From Ampelocalamus luodianensis (taxonomy: Eukaryota > Streptophyta > Magnoliopsida > Poales > Poaceae): a DNA stretch of 64,000 nucleotides. Below the pieces are notes generated by a model. That model worked only from the letters and a program-made list of their open reading frames with translations, had not been told where the DNA came from and did not search any database. Shown piece by piece: positions 22,485-34,093 of this stretch (position 1 is the first letter of the stretch; every line of letters begins with the position of its first letter). A program made the translations under genes and the position numbers. Where the stretch lies: assembly GCA_036346255.1 (NCBI GenBank), contig CM070638.1, positions 43,524,394-43,588,393 of the forward strand, written 5' to 3'.

Positions 22485-24395
22485 TCATGAAGGGATGGCA
22501 AGAGGCGGCGGCTCAGGCTTGGGGAGAAGGAGGCGGGCTCGGGGGGGGGGGGGCCGGCGCGCCGGGCTGGAGAAGGAGGCGACGGCGGCGGCTCGTGCTC
22601 GAGCTCGGGGGAGGAGGAACGCTAAGTAGCTCAAGTTGGAGGCAACGCCGGGCTCAGGAAAATGTGGGAGCTCGAACCCTAGCACGCCGCGACGAAACTA
22701 ATCGTTTGAGTGGGGGCGCGGGCAAACCCTAGAGTCAATATAAATAGAGTTGGACATCACAGACGGTTCTAAAGTAGAACTATCTGTGATATTGTTCTAA
22801 TATAGAAAATTTTTACTGGCATGGGGCGTGGCGTTTTTGGTGTTCTCGGTGCACTTAACAAGTCGTGGGTATAATACTTCGCAATAATAAGTAAATTCTA
22901 CGATAATAAACAGTAAAATTGAAGACGATAGGGATATATTTGTTTTTCATCGGTCAGTAATTAATGTCGTCATGTGATTGTATTTAATTTTACGGCAAGT
23001 AGTTTAACACCTTTGCAAAGAACTTAGCATACTTATGCCTAATCCTACAATCGTCGCTACAGAAGATGACGTAGTCGTCCCACCGCAGCCGGTGCTTGTG
23101 CACCGGTGGCCGTCTTCCGACAGCGCCCACACCCGGCACAACGGCCCTGCCATCTTCCACGCCGCCTCCTGGACCGTGTCCACAGCGAGCCTCTGGCACC
23201 GCCTGCACTCTTGGTTGGTCCTTTTGGCCGTCTCGCACCCGCTGTCGGCCGGCTCGCCCTCGACCTGGCTAATGTAGTGTTTCCCAACGTCGTGCGCCTC
23301 ACTGGTCATGTAGAGGAGGAGACCAAGCATGTAGGTCGTGGCCTTGTGGCTGGCATCGACCGCCCACTTGAGGCACACGAGGCCGCACTGCATGTCTTGG
23401 TGCACGAAGACAAGCGCGAGGCCGACGATGAAGCAGGCCTCCAGGTTACCGGTGCCGGCTAGGTGGTTGAAGACAGTGAGGTATTGCTCGTTGTCCAACC
23501 ACTTCATCGCCTCCTCCCGCTCCAACGCCACGCGCCTCCCCACGACGCCCTCCTTGGACGCCATGTACATGGCCTTGCAACTCCAATTAATATGCGTACA
23601 TATATAATTCAAGACGTTAGAATAAATAGTAGTACATATTTTTTTAGGTATAAGTATGTATGTACGTGCGTGGCTCGTAGGCTATAGAGGTCAGCCATGG
23701 GGTGAGGAGAGCTTGCGGCCATGTGGCCGACAACGTTGATGACGACATCGTGAGGAAGATCAGCGACAACAATCGCCGACCTCCCAACCTTGGTCCTCTC
23801 CGTCATGCTCCGTACGTGATCGCTGCGTATACGTATGATCAATGTTGTGGTCGTATATAGAGTGATGGGACCGATAGGTTATATACATATATATGTATAG
23901 AGTGATTGATGTCCGGATGATCGATCATCTTCGATGGCGGATCAATTAATATCCTTTTATAAAACAAGGAATAAATTCGGTGTGTGAAATGAAGAGATGC
24001 ATCAGGGAGCCGAAGCGGCATTGATGCGAGCGAAGAGACGCATCGATCGGCAACGACGGCGAATGAAGAAACTCATAGGGGAGCTGAAGAGATATTATCA
24101 CAGACGGTTATAGTTAAAAACCGTCTGTGAAGTATACACAGACAGTTCGTGTTTAGAACCGTCTGTGAAATATACAATTATCACAAACGGTTCGTGTTAA
24201 GAATCGTCTGTGATACTTTACAGACGGTTTTAAATATAAAACCGTCTGTGATATTACCTCTTCACAAACGGTTTTTAGCGCAACCAGTAACGCATACAGT
24301 CTCTAAACCAAACCGTGTGTGATTGCATATAATACAGACGGTTTTGTTCAACCGTCTGTGATGAAGTGTCCAGTATTTGCCTTTTTGTAGTAGTG
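22485..24395 (-). mobile_element. CACTA DNA transposon, left end unresolved
   Basis: The right end is CTTTTTGTAGTAGTG, the reverse complement of a CACTACTACAAAAAG terminus. Inside it, 24090-24360 holds about ten copies of the subterminal word accgtctgtga / cacagacggt in both orientations, forming near-perfect hairpins. The same word recurs at 22757-22790, towards the other end. I did not find the left CACTA terminus. A GC-rich stretch with a G run (22541-22553) lies at 22485-22740. The element carries an F-box-like gene remnant and sits in the older LTR. Confidence 0.75.
22990..23806 (-). pseudogene. Captured F-box/SEL1-like protein gene in the CACTA element
   Basis: Minus strand. Exon 1 begins at 23806 with MTERTKVGRSAIVVADLPHD and an F-box-like segment (VINVVGHMAASS). 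After an intron of about 100 bases, exon 2 (from about 23575) reads WLDNEQYLTVFNHLAGTGN, EACFIVGLALVFVHQD, then AKRTNQECRRCQRLA, and ends in a Cys/His cluster (RCTSTGCG...VIFCSDDCRIRHKYAKFF). This layout matches grass F-box proteins of the At2g35280-like group, which have SEL1-like helices and a C-terminal C-x2-C / C-x3-C motif. A one-base frame change near 23085 separates the SEL1 part from the FCSDDC motif. F-box proteins select targets for ubiquitination, but this transposon copy is probably a fragment. Family name is from memory. Confidence 0.65.
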
Positions 24396-24666
24396 ATATT
24401 GTTTCCCCTACGACTTGCTGAGTACTCATATACTCATGGCTATATACATTGTTGATCAGTTGCTCAGGAGGAACTTGGGAACTCAGAGTTCTATGAGGCC
24501 TCGTAGAACTTTGAAGACTATACGAACTAGGATGTGCTCTCCACACAATTGCCTGTGAGCATGTCGGATGGCTACCACAAGTTATTCTACTTTCGCTTCA
24601 AGAGTATTTATTTATCTTTTAAGCACTACGTGGCAAATTATGTAAACCTTTGCCATAAGGTTGGCT

Positions 24667-25303
24667 GCTACCAATATAAGAAAACTCCCCCATAGAGACA
24701 CTTTCCAATTTGTCTTTAAAATAAGGAGTTATATAGTCTAGAGGAGCTTTTTAGAGATACTTTAAAAATTGTCCCAAAATTTTGTATGCTAGAGGCGGTT
24801 TTGAGATGTTTTTGAGACACATACAAAATTTTATCTTGTAGAGATATTTTTTAGACGCTCTCTAATTCGCCTAAAGGTTATATTGTGTAAAGACATTTTT
24901 TAGATGCTTTTCAACTCTTTAGCGGTGTTTTTTTGGTGGTTGATATGTGTTAAAAGAACTACATAATAATATTGCAACACACAACTAAACATGTGAGGTT
25001 GAGGTGGCTAGTTTGACGAGTCTAAGAGAAGTATTTCCCATGAGGTGTTGAGTTTGAGTACCAATCTTTGCAAGAGTGCACATATTTTTTTATATTTTAT
25101 TTGTTGAGGCGTAGTGCAACGTTTTTTATAACGCCACATATCTCGTAGAGACGCTTGAAAAACGCTACTACTGTCACAGCGATGATATATGAGAAAGCAT
25201 TTATAAGGCGTTTTCGAAAACGCTTCTACAACTTTCTACGGGCGCAAAAAAGCATCTATACTATACAAAGATGTCGCCTCTACAACCCAGTTATGTTGTA
25301 GTA
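24667..25303. mobile_element. Second small CACTA-like non-autonomous element
   Basis: The right end reads 'aacccagttatgttgtagta', the reverse complement of a (T/C)ACTACAACATAACTGGG terminus. The left end 'ctaccaatataagaaaact' with 'tagagac' is a diverged mirror of it. The body is rich in 'agacgctt' and 'aacgcttctac' words, including the palindrome 'gcgttttcgaaaacgc' near 25211-25226. There are no coding domains. It also lies in the old LTR. Confidence 0.55.
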
Positions 25304-25449
25304 CATTATTCAATAAAATTTGGATTTTTTTCTTAGTTATTTCGTTAAATAGTTGATATTTCATCTATGTTTCTACTGTGTGCACTAGCGTGATACTAAA
25401 CTAATGCAGAATACAAGAGGGTCCAGATTTGTATATTCGGATCCCGACA

Positions 25450-25550
25450 GTACCATTGACTGAAATGTGGCATTCAAGCACCACCTGTCCAGACCCCTCT
25501 CCTCGTCCACATTATAAATACCTGGTGTAAGCTATCAGTGATGCCACACA
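25450..25550 (+). promoter_or_regulatory. MIR169 core promoter next to the LTR end
   Basis: TATAAATA at 25513-25520 fits a plant TATA box. It lies 64 bases after the LTR end and about 85 bases before the precursor stem. The transcription start is expected near 25545-25550. Any upstream enhancer of this gene is now at least 6.4 kb away, beyond the LTR block, unless it lies in these 60 bases or in the LTR. Confidence 0.6.
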
Positions 25551-25604
25551 CCAAGCCAAGGAGAAGCCATAACCAAGGAGCAAGTGAAGAAGAGGGGAAG
25601 CCTT

Positions 25605-25799
25605 GCATGGAGATGGAGAGCCCCCTGCCTTTGGTAGCCAAGAATGACTTGCCTATGCTTGCCCTCTGTTAGCTGATCGATCCATCAGCAGCCATGGTGA
25701 TGGCAAGGGTTTTGTGGAGAAATCCTTGTGATGGATGCAGTTAATGTGGCTGCATGGGCTGGTCTTCTTGGCTAGCCAGAGTGGCTCTCATCCGCCATG
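25605..25799 (+). ncRNA. MIR169: miR169 precursor hairpin
   Basis: Primary microRNA gene of the miR169 family, known to guide cleavage of NF-YA (HAP2) transcripts. The mature sequence at 25635-25655 begins TAGCCAAGAATGACTTGC and matches the rice miR169n/o form as I recall it. The opposite arm 'ggtcttcttggcta' (25761-25774) pairs with it. The lower stem is strong: 'gcatggagatggagagcc' (about 25605-25622) pairs with 'ggctctcatccgccatgc' (25783-25800). A loop of about 100 bases separates the arms, which is normal for this family. A plausible intron in the primary transcript runs from 25920 (GAG/GTAAGAG) to 26265 (TGTGCAG). Solo LTRs lie on both sides. Which of the n/o copies it is cannot be told from the mature sequence. 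Confidence 0.92.
25635..25655 (+). ncRNA. miR169: Mature miR169 (5' arm)
   Basis: A 21-nt segment with a 5' U in RNA form on the 5' arm, where miR169 is normally processed. With a two-base 3' overhang the star strand would be about 25756-25776. Confidence 0.9.
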
Positions 25800-27373
25800 C
25801 CAGGCCACCCTCTTCCTAGTAATCTCCCAGCTTTTATTTAGCTTCTCTTTGCACATGAAATTTGCTAATGTATATATATCATCCTGATGATGTTAACCTT
25901 TCAATTCTTGTTTCTTGAGGTAAGAGAAATTGTTGCTTCTTCAGTGCAATTTTGGATTCAGATCAGTAGATCACTGTGTGATGATTGGAGATCATGGTTT
26001 TCAGTTCAGGAAACAAGAATAAGCAAGACATGCAATGCCAAATTACCTACTGAAATATCTGAACCTCTTCTCCCTTCTTTCCTTTACCTTTTCCTTTTCG
26101 GTTGGAGCAAAGAACATCACGCTTACGGCAGATTGGATGCTTAATACTATATTACCTCTTACTTCTCTTAGATAGAGACAATTAGTTTCCCAGGTTTAGT
26201 TCTACATGGCTAGTGTATTATTAATTAATTCGCTGTTTATGTGTGATAATACTGCTGATCATGTGCAGGTTTGTCAGGTACAGAAACAACAGTCACCAGA
26301 TCCAAGAATTGATTCTGCATGCCAACAGCACGGACACGAGGAGTTTGAGACTGCGTGTGTGGCAGTGTAGATCGCCACACGTGTTACGCACAGCTAAGCT
26401 AGGTCTATCGCACGTATGCCTCTGCCGATTGCACGATGTGACAGAGGGTTTCGTCGTCATATGCAGAGAGGTGGATGTACTAAAATCCACCCTACAAGTT
26501 TCATGCAGTTACACGTAGTGCCATAGACCAATGATGTGTATTGTTACAGTTTTGCTACTTGTAAGTTGTCTGGTTTTGATTTTTCTAATGTCTAAGTTAA
26601 TTTTTGTGACTCTTTAATTTGTATAGAGACTGATGCACCATATAAGAGATTCTGGACTTTCAACGTGGAGTTCTGGAAATTTAATCCCAAAGTCAAACTC
26701 TCAATCCGGGATCTGAAGCTTTCACCTCTGGATTTCATTTCCTTTAAATTGAGAGAAATGGCAACGGTGCTTGCAGGGGCCGTGCGCCGGTGTGGGGGAG
26801 AGGAGGTGGCGGCAAGGCACAAATACTAGCAAGTAGGGATGCGGACACGCGGTCGTGGTTAGGGTTTTAGGTGTTGTGTACCGAGGGAGCAATGGCGAAG
26901 GGTAGTGGAGGCCAAGGTGGGTCTTACCTAACCTTTGGACCAAAATGTTTGAATATAAAGATATGTACTTCTATACTCATCTGTAGTTTATTCTATATAT
27001 CTTTTAACTTTTCCTTTCCAAAGCTTTAGCCTAGCTTCGACATGGTTTAGTTCCCAGAGCTTTTGTTTGTTGGCATGTGCTCTTTTGGTAGCATGGGCCA
27101 AATGTCCATGCATAGTTTTCTTATCTTTCCTTTGGTTGTTGTATGATATCTACTGAATCAATTCCTTGTCATACTTCTTCGGTTCATCGATCCATTGGAA
27201 GAAGTAGCAATGCTTCGACGACTGTCATACATGGGTAAAGTCAGCGATTTTTAAAATACAACATGCAATGTGAAATATCGATGTATGATATTCACTTACG
27301 CAGCCAATCCCTGCACATGTAAAAAGCCCGTGCGGCGGTACACGGATGTATAGATTGAATGATCCATGTTGGG
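25800..27373 (+). other. MIR169 transcript tail and unassigned DNA
   Basis: The primary transcript probably continues through 25919 and, after the likely intron, from 26266 to perhaps 26600. Beyond that I see no coding gene. Minus-strand open frames at 26592-26943 have no domain. Confidence 0.4.
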
Positions 27374-27378
27374 TTACC

Positions 27379-30300
27379 TGTAACATCCCAAAATTTGGGT
27401 TTCCAAAAATCTTTTGTGTAGTTTAGGTCTCTAAAAAAATTCACCAATTTTACTTGAATTAATAAAGCTTAATTGGGAATTTCTGAAATTAAAACTATTT
27501 AATTTGACTAATGTAAACATCAATTAAATTTCACCAAGGAATTTTTCTATTTTTTTTTGGATTTTTTGGAGTTAGTTTGGTATTTATTTGAACCCATTTG
27601 AATTTTTAGCTTTTCTCTAATTCAAAAATTAAATCCTTTTTCCTTTAACCTTTGTGGGCCGAATTGGCTCTGCCCATTTACACCTCTCCACTCTCAGGCC
27701 GCCAGCCCATCCCCACCTTCTTCCCCGTCTCAACCCAGACCCACTCGTCAGCCGTCCTAGCGAGCAGGTCCCGCTTGCCAACGTCGCTTCGCGTGTGCTA
27801 CCTGGACACCGTCGCTCGCGTGTGCACCCTGGACACAGACGTCGTTGCTTCTAGCTTGGTCTGCATGCCAATGCTGCATAAAATCCTCCGTCCCTGTGTG
27901 CATCGCGTGCCTCGCAACCCACCGCCTCCCATGCCCTAACCGCCTTCGCCAGAGATCCTCCGTGCGCCACCAACAAGCTCTTCTTCTCCAAGACCGGTGT
28001 CGCGCCCCACATCGCTGTTCTTCGCCATCAAAGCTCCTCGGGCCGAGCCTATTGCACCATCAGCTTCACCTCGCCTTCCTCTCCTCTATGCGCTCACCAT
28101 CTCGAGCTCTCGTGTGTTGCATCACCGAAGTTGTCCTTGTCTTCTCCACCTTCGATCATGCCCGAGTGGACAAAACCGCTCCTTCGTGTTCCCCACCACC
28201 GTGGTGAGTTCCTCCCGTCTTCTTTCACGTCACCATGTGTCCCTCACCCTGATCTACACTTCTATTCTTTTGATTCTGAGTTTGCTTCACTGTGAGCAAA
28301 GATCCCTCCCTTTTCTCTCTCCTCTGGCTGCCGCCCTTCGCCGGTCATTTTCCATCACTCCAGTGATCTCCACCGCTCATGGACCTCACCTTCACCTTCC
28401 CCATCTCGCGTTCTATCCCGTGCTCACCCTCCCGTCACCAGGACATCCTCCCTCGTCATCGCTATTGAGCAAGCTGCCGTCGCCGCCACTGTTTTCCTCA
28501 CAGTCGGCGATTGCCGCCGTTCCTCGCCACCGCGCATGTGTCATACTCTTCGCCTCGTCACCCTCTTTCCATTTTACCCCTTCCTAGCCTTTTTCAGCCA
28601 GCCGCCGTTGGCGGCCGTCCGAGGTTCGGCGCCCGCTGCTTTGTTGTCGATGCCACGTCTGCACAGCCACCTCGCTGCCCCGTTGTCGCCATGTCATCTA
28701 CTACCTAGCCGCCACCTCAGCACTAAGCCACCTCATCATCGCTCGCATGGCAAGACCTAAAACTGTACCCTACCTCTCTCTGATGTGTGGACCCCTCCCG
28801 TCAACAAGTCAAGCCTTAATCTTCTCTCGCTTACATGCGGGCCCCGCATGTCAGTAAACCTGGGTCAAACCCTAGCTCCATGAGCTTGGTCCACCATGAC
28901 TAGCATCTCTCCATGGACTTAGTCCATAGGCCTGTCGCCCCACTTGTCTTCCACTCGTCCTTTTTCTGGAATTCTTTTAATTCCCAAAAATCAATCTATT
29001 TCAGTGGATCCCACTTGTCATTCTCTCAGACTATTTCTAAAATTTTTGAAATAAAAGATTATGGGAATATTCTAAGGACCCGCACCTATCAGTCTCACAT
29101 GTTCTCTCTGCCTTTTCTTTTTCAGCATTTTCTTTCTGATCAAACTTCCGAGAGCTCGTTCTTCCTCATACAAACTACGATTGAACCCATTCAAGTTTTT
29201 AAATTTATTTAAAATCAAACCCTACGTCATAGTACCTTTAACTTTTAATTTGGAGTTTATTTATTTTGTTTTTTGAATTTTGATTTTTTTTGTGATTTCT
29301 CTCTCGTTAGACGTTGACGTTCCAGAATCGTCCAAAGGAGCTAAAGGTCAAGGAACCAGAAGATGGAAGATAAAATAAGAATATCATTGCTATAACAAGG
29401 TAAGTTATACATTTGACCATGTTGAACCCACTTTTTCCAAAATTATTTTGATTCAAAGTATTGCATGTTATTTCAATTACTAAATTCTTAAATACCTTGG
29501 GATTAGCTATGCAACCTTTGATTATGCCCACCTTGATAATTGCATTACCATGATCGTTTTTCACCCTAGCTTGGTTAATTACTAGTTAGCATTATCATAG
29601 TACCAACGTGGGTTGGTTAGATATGATTAGTATGCTTAGCTATGCAACGGGTTATTGATATCATTTTGACATATGAATATCATACTTGACTAAGTGATTA
29701 TATAACATGTTGTGAAAAGTCGTGTGTTGCATGTTATCACCTGTTGATGACATGTGATGCACTTAATCAATGGGTGAAAAAAAGATTTAGACTGAGGCAA
29801 GTGGAAAGGATTTGTGATATGGTGGAACTCGATATTTGGGAAATGGAAATGTGGTTACGTAAGGACTTAATATTGTGCACCATTGAACTAAGTTACAACT
29901 GTACGACCACATACCTAGTATGGGATAGGTCTAACTTAGTAAGTTGTGGAGTTTGGACATTGACTACTCAGGTAATAGGTTAAGCACTCTGTGATGGGTG
30001 GAGGTGTGGACTACTCTATAGGTCACATTTATAGGTGATTCACCGTCTTCAGGTCCAACGGTGTGCTTCAGACCAACGAGTGAGGTTGGGGTCGACAGTA
30101 TGCACATCGAGAGAGTCAATTGTCGAGATGAAATTTCTGAAAGATTTTGTTATGATTGGTGCTAGCTATACTCATTATATCGTGTAGGTAAAGTGTACAA
30201 CCTCTACAAAGTGTTAACAACCTATTTAAATACCCAAGTCCTCGGTCATGCACATGCTCGGGGATTTTACATGAAGGGTAGATTTTCATAAAACAATTGG

Positions 30301-30924
30301 GAAGGATAGCTATGTGATTTAACTCATATGGTTATGTGAAAGAAATTGATTAGGCTATGTGAGCTTTATGAAATACTTGTTAAATTATTATTACTATTTA
30401 TTTTCAACCATGTTTTCAATCTATTATTCATATTCAACTACAATTGTCGCTTTTATACAAAATAACCATAGATGCCATACCCTTTGAAATAAGCCATCAT
30501 CTATAATTGCATTTTGTGGTGTGACTTTCTGAGTACTCTATGTACTCACCTTGCTATAACCAATGTTGTTCAGTCGAAGAAGGCTACATCGGTTCATCGT
30601 TGGTTAATAAGGTTTACTTCAAGGATCGTGAAGAACTAGGTCGTGCTACCCCAGTCGATTGCTTATGGTCATATGAATGTGCTTCACTGAAGTTATTATA
30701 TTTCCTTCTACTGCAACTTATTGAGATATTCACCTTTTGAGGCATTAATTGTAAGTTTTGATCTTAAAATAGTTACTCTGATAATTTATGTTAATTACCT
30801 ATTTATTAGTTATCTTTGCATATAGAATGGTATTTCATCGATGTTGTCACTTTGTGCACTAGCATGATCCTGGACTAGTGCAGTACACACAGAGGGTCCA
30901 GATTTGCATATTTGGGTTTCGACA
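27379..30924 (+). mobile_element. Solo LTR with TTACC target duplication
   Basis: A 3,546-bp unit starts TGTAACATCCCAAAATTTGG and ends GGGTTTCGACA. TTACC flanks both ends exactly (27374-27378 and 30925-30929). There is no internal region or second LTR. It has the same layout as the older LTR at 18981-25449 but is not nested by others. Its open frames (for example 27997-28587) lie in the CT-rich leader and show no domain. Confidence 0.9.
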
Positions 30925-30929
30925 TTACC

Positions 30930-31270
30930 AAAAGTCGCACTGCAGGCATGAAAACTCTGGTCGTACAGGAGTATCCTTACAAGAACTATCAGGGTACGTC
31001 TATGCCTTCTTGGCATGCCATTTTCGCTTCCAGAGTATCTCTTCGTAGTCCAACATCCCCAAACAGGGTGGAGTGATCTCCTGTACCTCTCTTTTCCTGT
31101 ACCTCTTTTCTCCCTCCCCTCTCCCTATTTTCCAAACTAGCTCTAATGGAGTCTTGGTTGTAGTGGAGTATGCCCCGGTTTTATATGTGGTTAGGGTGTA
31201 GAATTGAGGGAGTAAATTTTGGTGAATGGAAGTCACTCGCGTCTGCCAGAAGGAATCTTTGGATACAAGA
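30930..31270. other. Unassigned DNA
   Basis: About 340 bases with short open frames and a CT-rich patch near 31078-31130. No gene is supported. Confidence 0.4.
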
Positions 31271-31274
31271 TAGC

Positions 31275-31747
31275 TCAGCGAGTTGTCAATTCAGAGAGGA
31301 AAAAGCGGTGCGTGTTGTTAACTCATACTGAAAAGGTGGCATGGTATGGTCACTTCATCCTAAAAAGTTGGAGGCACAATTTATAGGCCATCTTGGACGG
31401 AGCGATAGACTTGATGAATATATACCGTGCTAGAACTAGGGCCTGGTCATTTTGGTCTGAAAAGCAGATGGCAAAGTGTTGTCACTTCGGTCTGAAAAGC
31501 GCATGTTAGAGTGTTATCTATTCAGCGTGAAGCGGAGGCGACATGCTATTGCCAATTCTCATTGAGTAGGGGAGGATGTCTAGTAGTAATAGTGAGATTC
31601 ATGTAGCAAGCCCCTTATATCATGGTGCTGACTAGGGGGAGGACCTAGAATTGAGTAGCATGCCCCTCGTCCTGGTGCTGACTGGAGGAGGTAGGACTGA
31701 GAATTACGTTGCATGCTCCATCATCGCGGTGCTGACCGAGGGACCCA
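31275..31747. repeat. Two adjoining minisatellites
   Basis: From about 31275 to 31560, diverged units of roughly 36 bp recur ('ggtctgaaaagc', 'agtgttgtcac'). From 31597 to 31747 a clean 53-bp unit built on 'catg' and 'gtgctgact' occurs three times (31597-31649, 31650-31702, 31703-31747). They lie just downstream, on the minus strand, of the plant-mobile-domain remnant and may be its decayed C-terminal coding repeats. Confidence 0.7.
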
Positions 31748-31839
31748 AGCACCACAAGAAATGGTGTAACATGTGAAATTCTAAAGCATACAGTAGTACA
31801 TCAATCCCACCATCTATATCGATAATAAGGTGCAAAATA

Positions 31840-32940
31840 AAAGGCATACGATGTACGGTACTAATGATTTATTTGTCCATCTCCCTCCCCTTCTCCCCAT
31901 CCATGCCACTAACCCTGTCCACATGCGCCGCCGGCTTGGTCAGACGGCCCCTATTTGGTCATTGTCTAGGTCCCAAAGAGCTTCATCGCTTGGGTGCTCG
32001 GACGACCCTATGTCCAAGCGGTGCAACATGAGAAGGTGTGGCTAAAGATCCATGATCTGCATGGGATGCGTCACGGGTGATGTGCCAAACAACTGTGAAT
32101 CTGTAAGCACGCCGGGTTGTACGACTGGGTCATCGATGAGGTAGTCCTCCATATCACCTTGTTGTGGGTATTGGTGTACTGGGGGCACTGATTGATATGT
32201 AAATGGTTTGTGAAAGTAGTAATGTGTTAAATCTCAATGCTTTTGTATGTTTTCAATCACGGCAAAACCAAAAGCGATGGTGGCAAGTACCTGGTGTGGG
32301 CATCATCGCGGGAGGGACCAATGATGAGAATGTCAATGCCGTGTGAGGTGCCCACTGAGACGTCGGTGGACCTGCGGTGTGAGATGCAAGTTTGGTTAGT
32401 AGTGATAATACATACAATAATACACACTATGTTTACTGCATCACCTCCGTGGGAGGCGATATGCGAGAACACCGCGCCATGCCGAGCTACCTGCAGTGCG
32501 GCGGGGAGCAACCGGGTGTTGTTGTGCACATACCATAGCTCGGGGGGGGGGGGGGATCTACTGAACGGGATGCTATGAGGACGGTCACATAACGTCCAGT
32601 ATCTCGCGGAAGAAGGTCAAGCTAACGATGCACCGGGACCGCTCATAGATACTGGCCAACAGGGATGTCAGCTTGCTCCTGAGGTAAGCATCGCAGAGTG
32701 CACAGTACATACCACACAACACATCTGAACCCTAGTTAAATTGTGGTTCCCCCTCAACATCTGCATTGGCGATCGCGCGCCCAGGCAAACTAGATGAATC
32801 AGGCATCGACGCTATTGTCGTGGGTGCTCGTGATCATCACCCAACCAAACAGCCACAACAGGTACACCACTAGGTGACGAACCACCTGGTAGTCGTTCGC
32901 ATCAGGTGCCATCCTCTCAACCTGGAAGAAGAATAATCAT
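31840..32940 (-). pseudogene. Second plant-mobile-domain remnant
   Basis: On the minus strand near 32890-32800 the frame reads HLVVYLLWLFGWVMITSTHD, then NSVDA, matching the conserved core of plant mobile domain proteins (LLYLFGWVMF..SHGNSVD). A second piece near 32700-32590 reads AYLRSKLTSLLASIYERS, where the family continues. Stops and frame changes break the rest. Such genes in grasses are mostly transposon-derived with no proven enzymatic activity. A G run (about 32540-32554) interrupts the middle. The family match is from memory. Confidence 0.55.
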
Positions 32941-34093
32941 TAGATTGATACAAACATGGACGAAAGCGTTACAAAATTGTAAATGCACTAACCATGAACT
33001 GTTATAGCCTCTGCGTTAGCCCGTGCTTATTATTGCTAACCTACCATATTTTTATTGAAATGAACAATAAACCACATGAGCTCAAGAAACTCACCGAAAA
33101 ACGAAGAACTCGGGGAGAGTCTACGCCGCCGCCCCTCTACTCTCCGTTCCTCTCTTCTCCTCCCCTCCTCTCTCCTCTTCTCTTTTCTTCTCCTCTCCCC
33201 TCTCTTCTCTTTTCCCTATTGGAATGGCGTCTGGATCGGCCAATTGGGCATATAATCACCCTCGATCGTGTCTCCATACCACGACTGGCCACAATCGCGT
33301 CGCGTGGACGCAACCGGACAGTTAGTCGCACGACCGAACCACGATGGGCGACATGGCTCATTATTGTCCGCTTATTACGCGATGATAGTGTTGGCATACC
33401 TTAGTCGCGGTTCTATCACGCGAATGGGTCTTGTCACGCCCACTCGTGCGGTGGCTCAGTGAGTGGGTTATTTTTTGTAAAAAAAATGATTTATTTAGAA
33501 AAAAAATCGGTAGGCGATGGGAGTGGGACAGAAGCAGTAGGAAGAGTCGCACTCCCTCTCGCACATCGCGCTTGGCATGGGGACGAAGCATCGAAGCGAT
33601 AAGTAACACACTCGGGGTGGTGGGTTGATTTAATTCACGCCGGTCAATCTCCGATCCGACGGTGTGGCGGCGTCCCGTGGATCGCGTTCGGCGGGCATCC
33701 ACCTTTTAGCGAAAGTCTTGATTCAATATGTTGCCCGTAGTCAAGTTACTAAAGCGGGACGGCGGGTGGCGGTGCATGTCACCGTTAAAACCGGCCGGCG
33801 GTGCTCGGTCCGGTCCGTTTAGCCAATTGAATTGTGCACGTCGTCGTTGAGCCCCTTCAAACCGGATAAAACACGGTTGGCGGAGCCCTGCTTTCCATGA
33901 AACCTCTTACAAATCGTCCACGGTTAAACCGGCATGGTTCTAGCCCATTACGAGTCATGGACTTGGAGAAAGGTCGAGCCCAGTTCACACCGTCCGCCGT
34001 GCCGCTTAGCGAACATGGATGGCGACGCACGGGCCCTCGCGCCGGGAGAAGGCGGCGATGACGTCGGCCGAGCGCAAGATACCAAAATAAGTA
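32941..34093. other. Mixed DNA with a CT-rich tract and possible broken exon
   Basis: 33124-33225 is almost pure pyrimidine (tcctctc and similar). 33730-34080 is GC-rich with repeated 'aaaccgg' words. A short frame from 34019 reads MATHGPSRREKAAMTSAERK before a stop; it resembles a gene start, but I cannot name it. It ends where the 34094 element is inserted. Confidence 0.3.

Larger units (their letters stand above)
18981..25449 (+). mobile_element. Old LTR (TATAACATCCC...CCCGACA) carrying nested insertions
   Basis: The left end reads TATAACATCCC, one change from the common TGTAACATCCC start. The right end reads GATCCCGACA. Segment order matches the independent LTR at 27379-30924: AT-rich start, GC-rich middle, a 'gaccatgttg'-type segment, a 'ctgagtactc' segment, and an end with 'gagggtccagatttg'. 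Flanks ATACA and GTACC match at three of five positions, as an aged target duplication might. A copia-type LTR and two CACTA-type elements interrupt it. Its right end is 64 bases upstream of the MIR169 TATA box. Confidence 0.7.

Noticed and set aside
27997..28587. 196-codon plus-strand frame
   Set aside because: It lies in the CT-rich leader of a solo LTR bounded by TTACC duplications and has no domain.
18981..30924. A single retrotransposon carrying MIR169 between its two LTRs
   Set aside because: The right LTR has its own perfect TTACC duplication and the two LTR starts have diverged, so they are separate insertions.
25450..34000. A second miR169 hairpin near the first, as in the known clustered pair
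   Set aside because: I searched by eye for tagccaag and its complement and found only one hairpin in this window.
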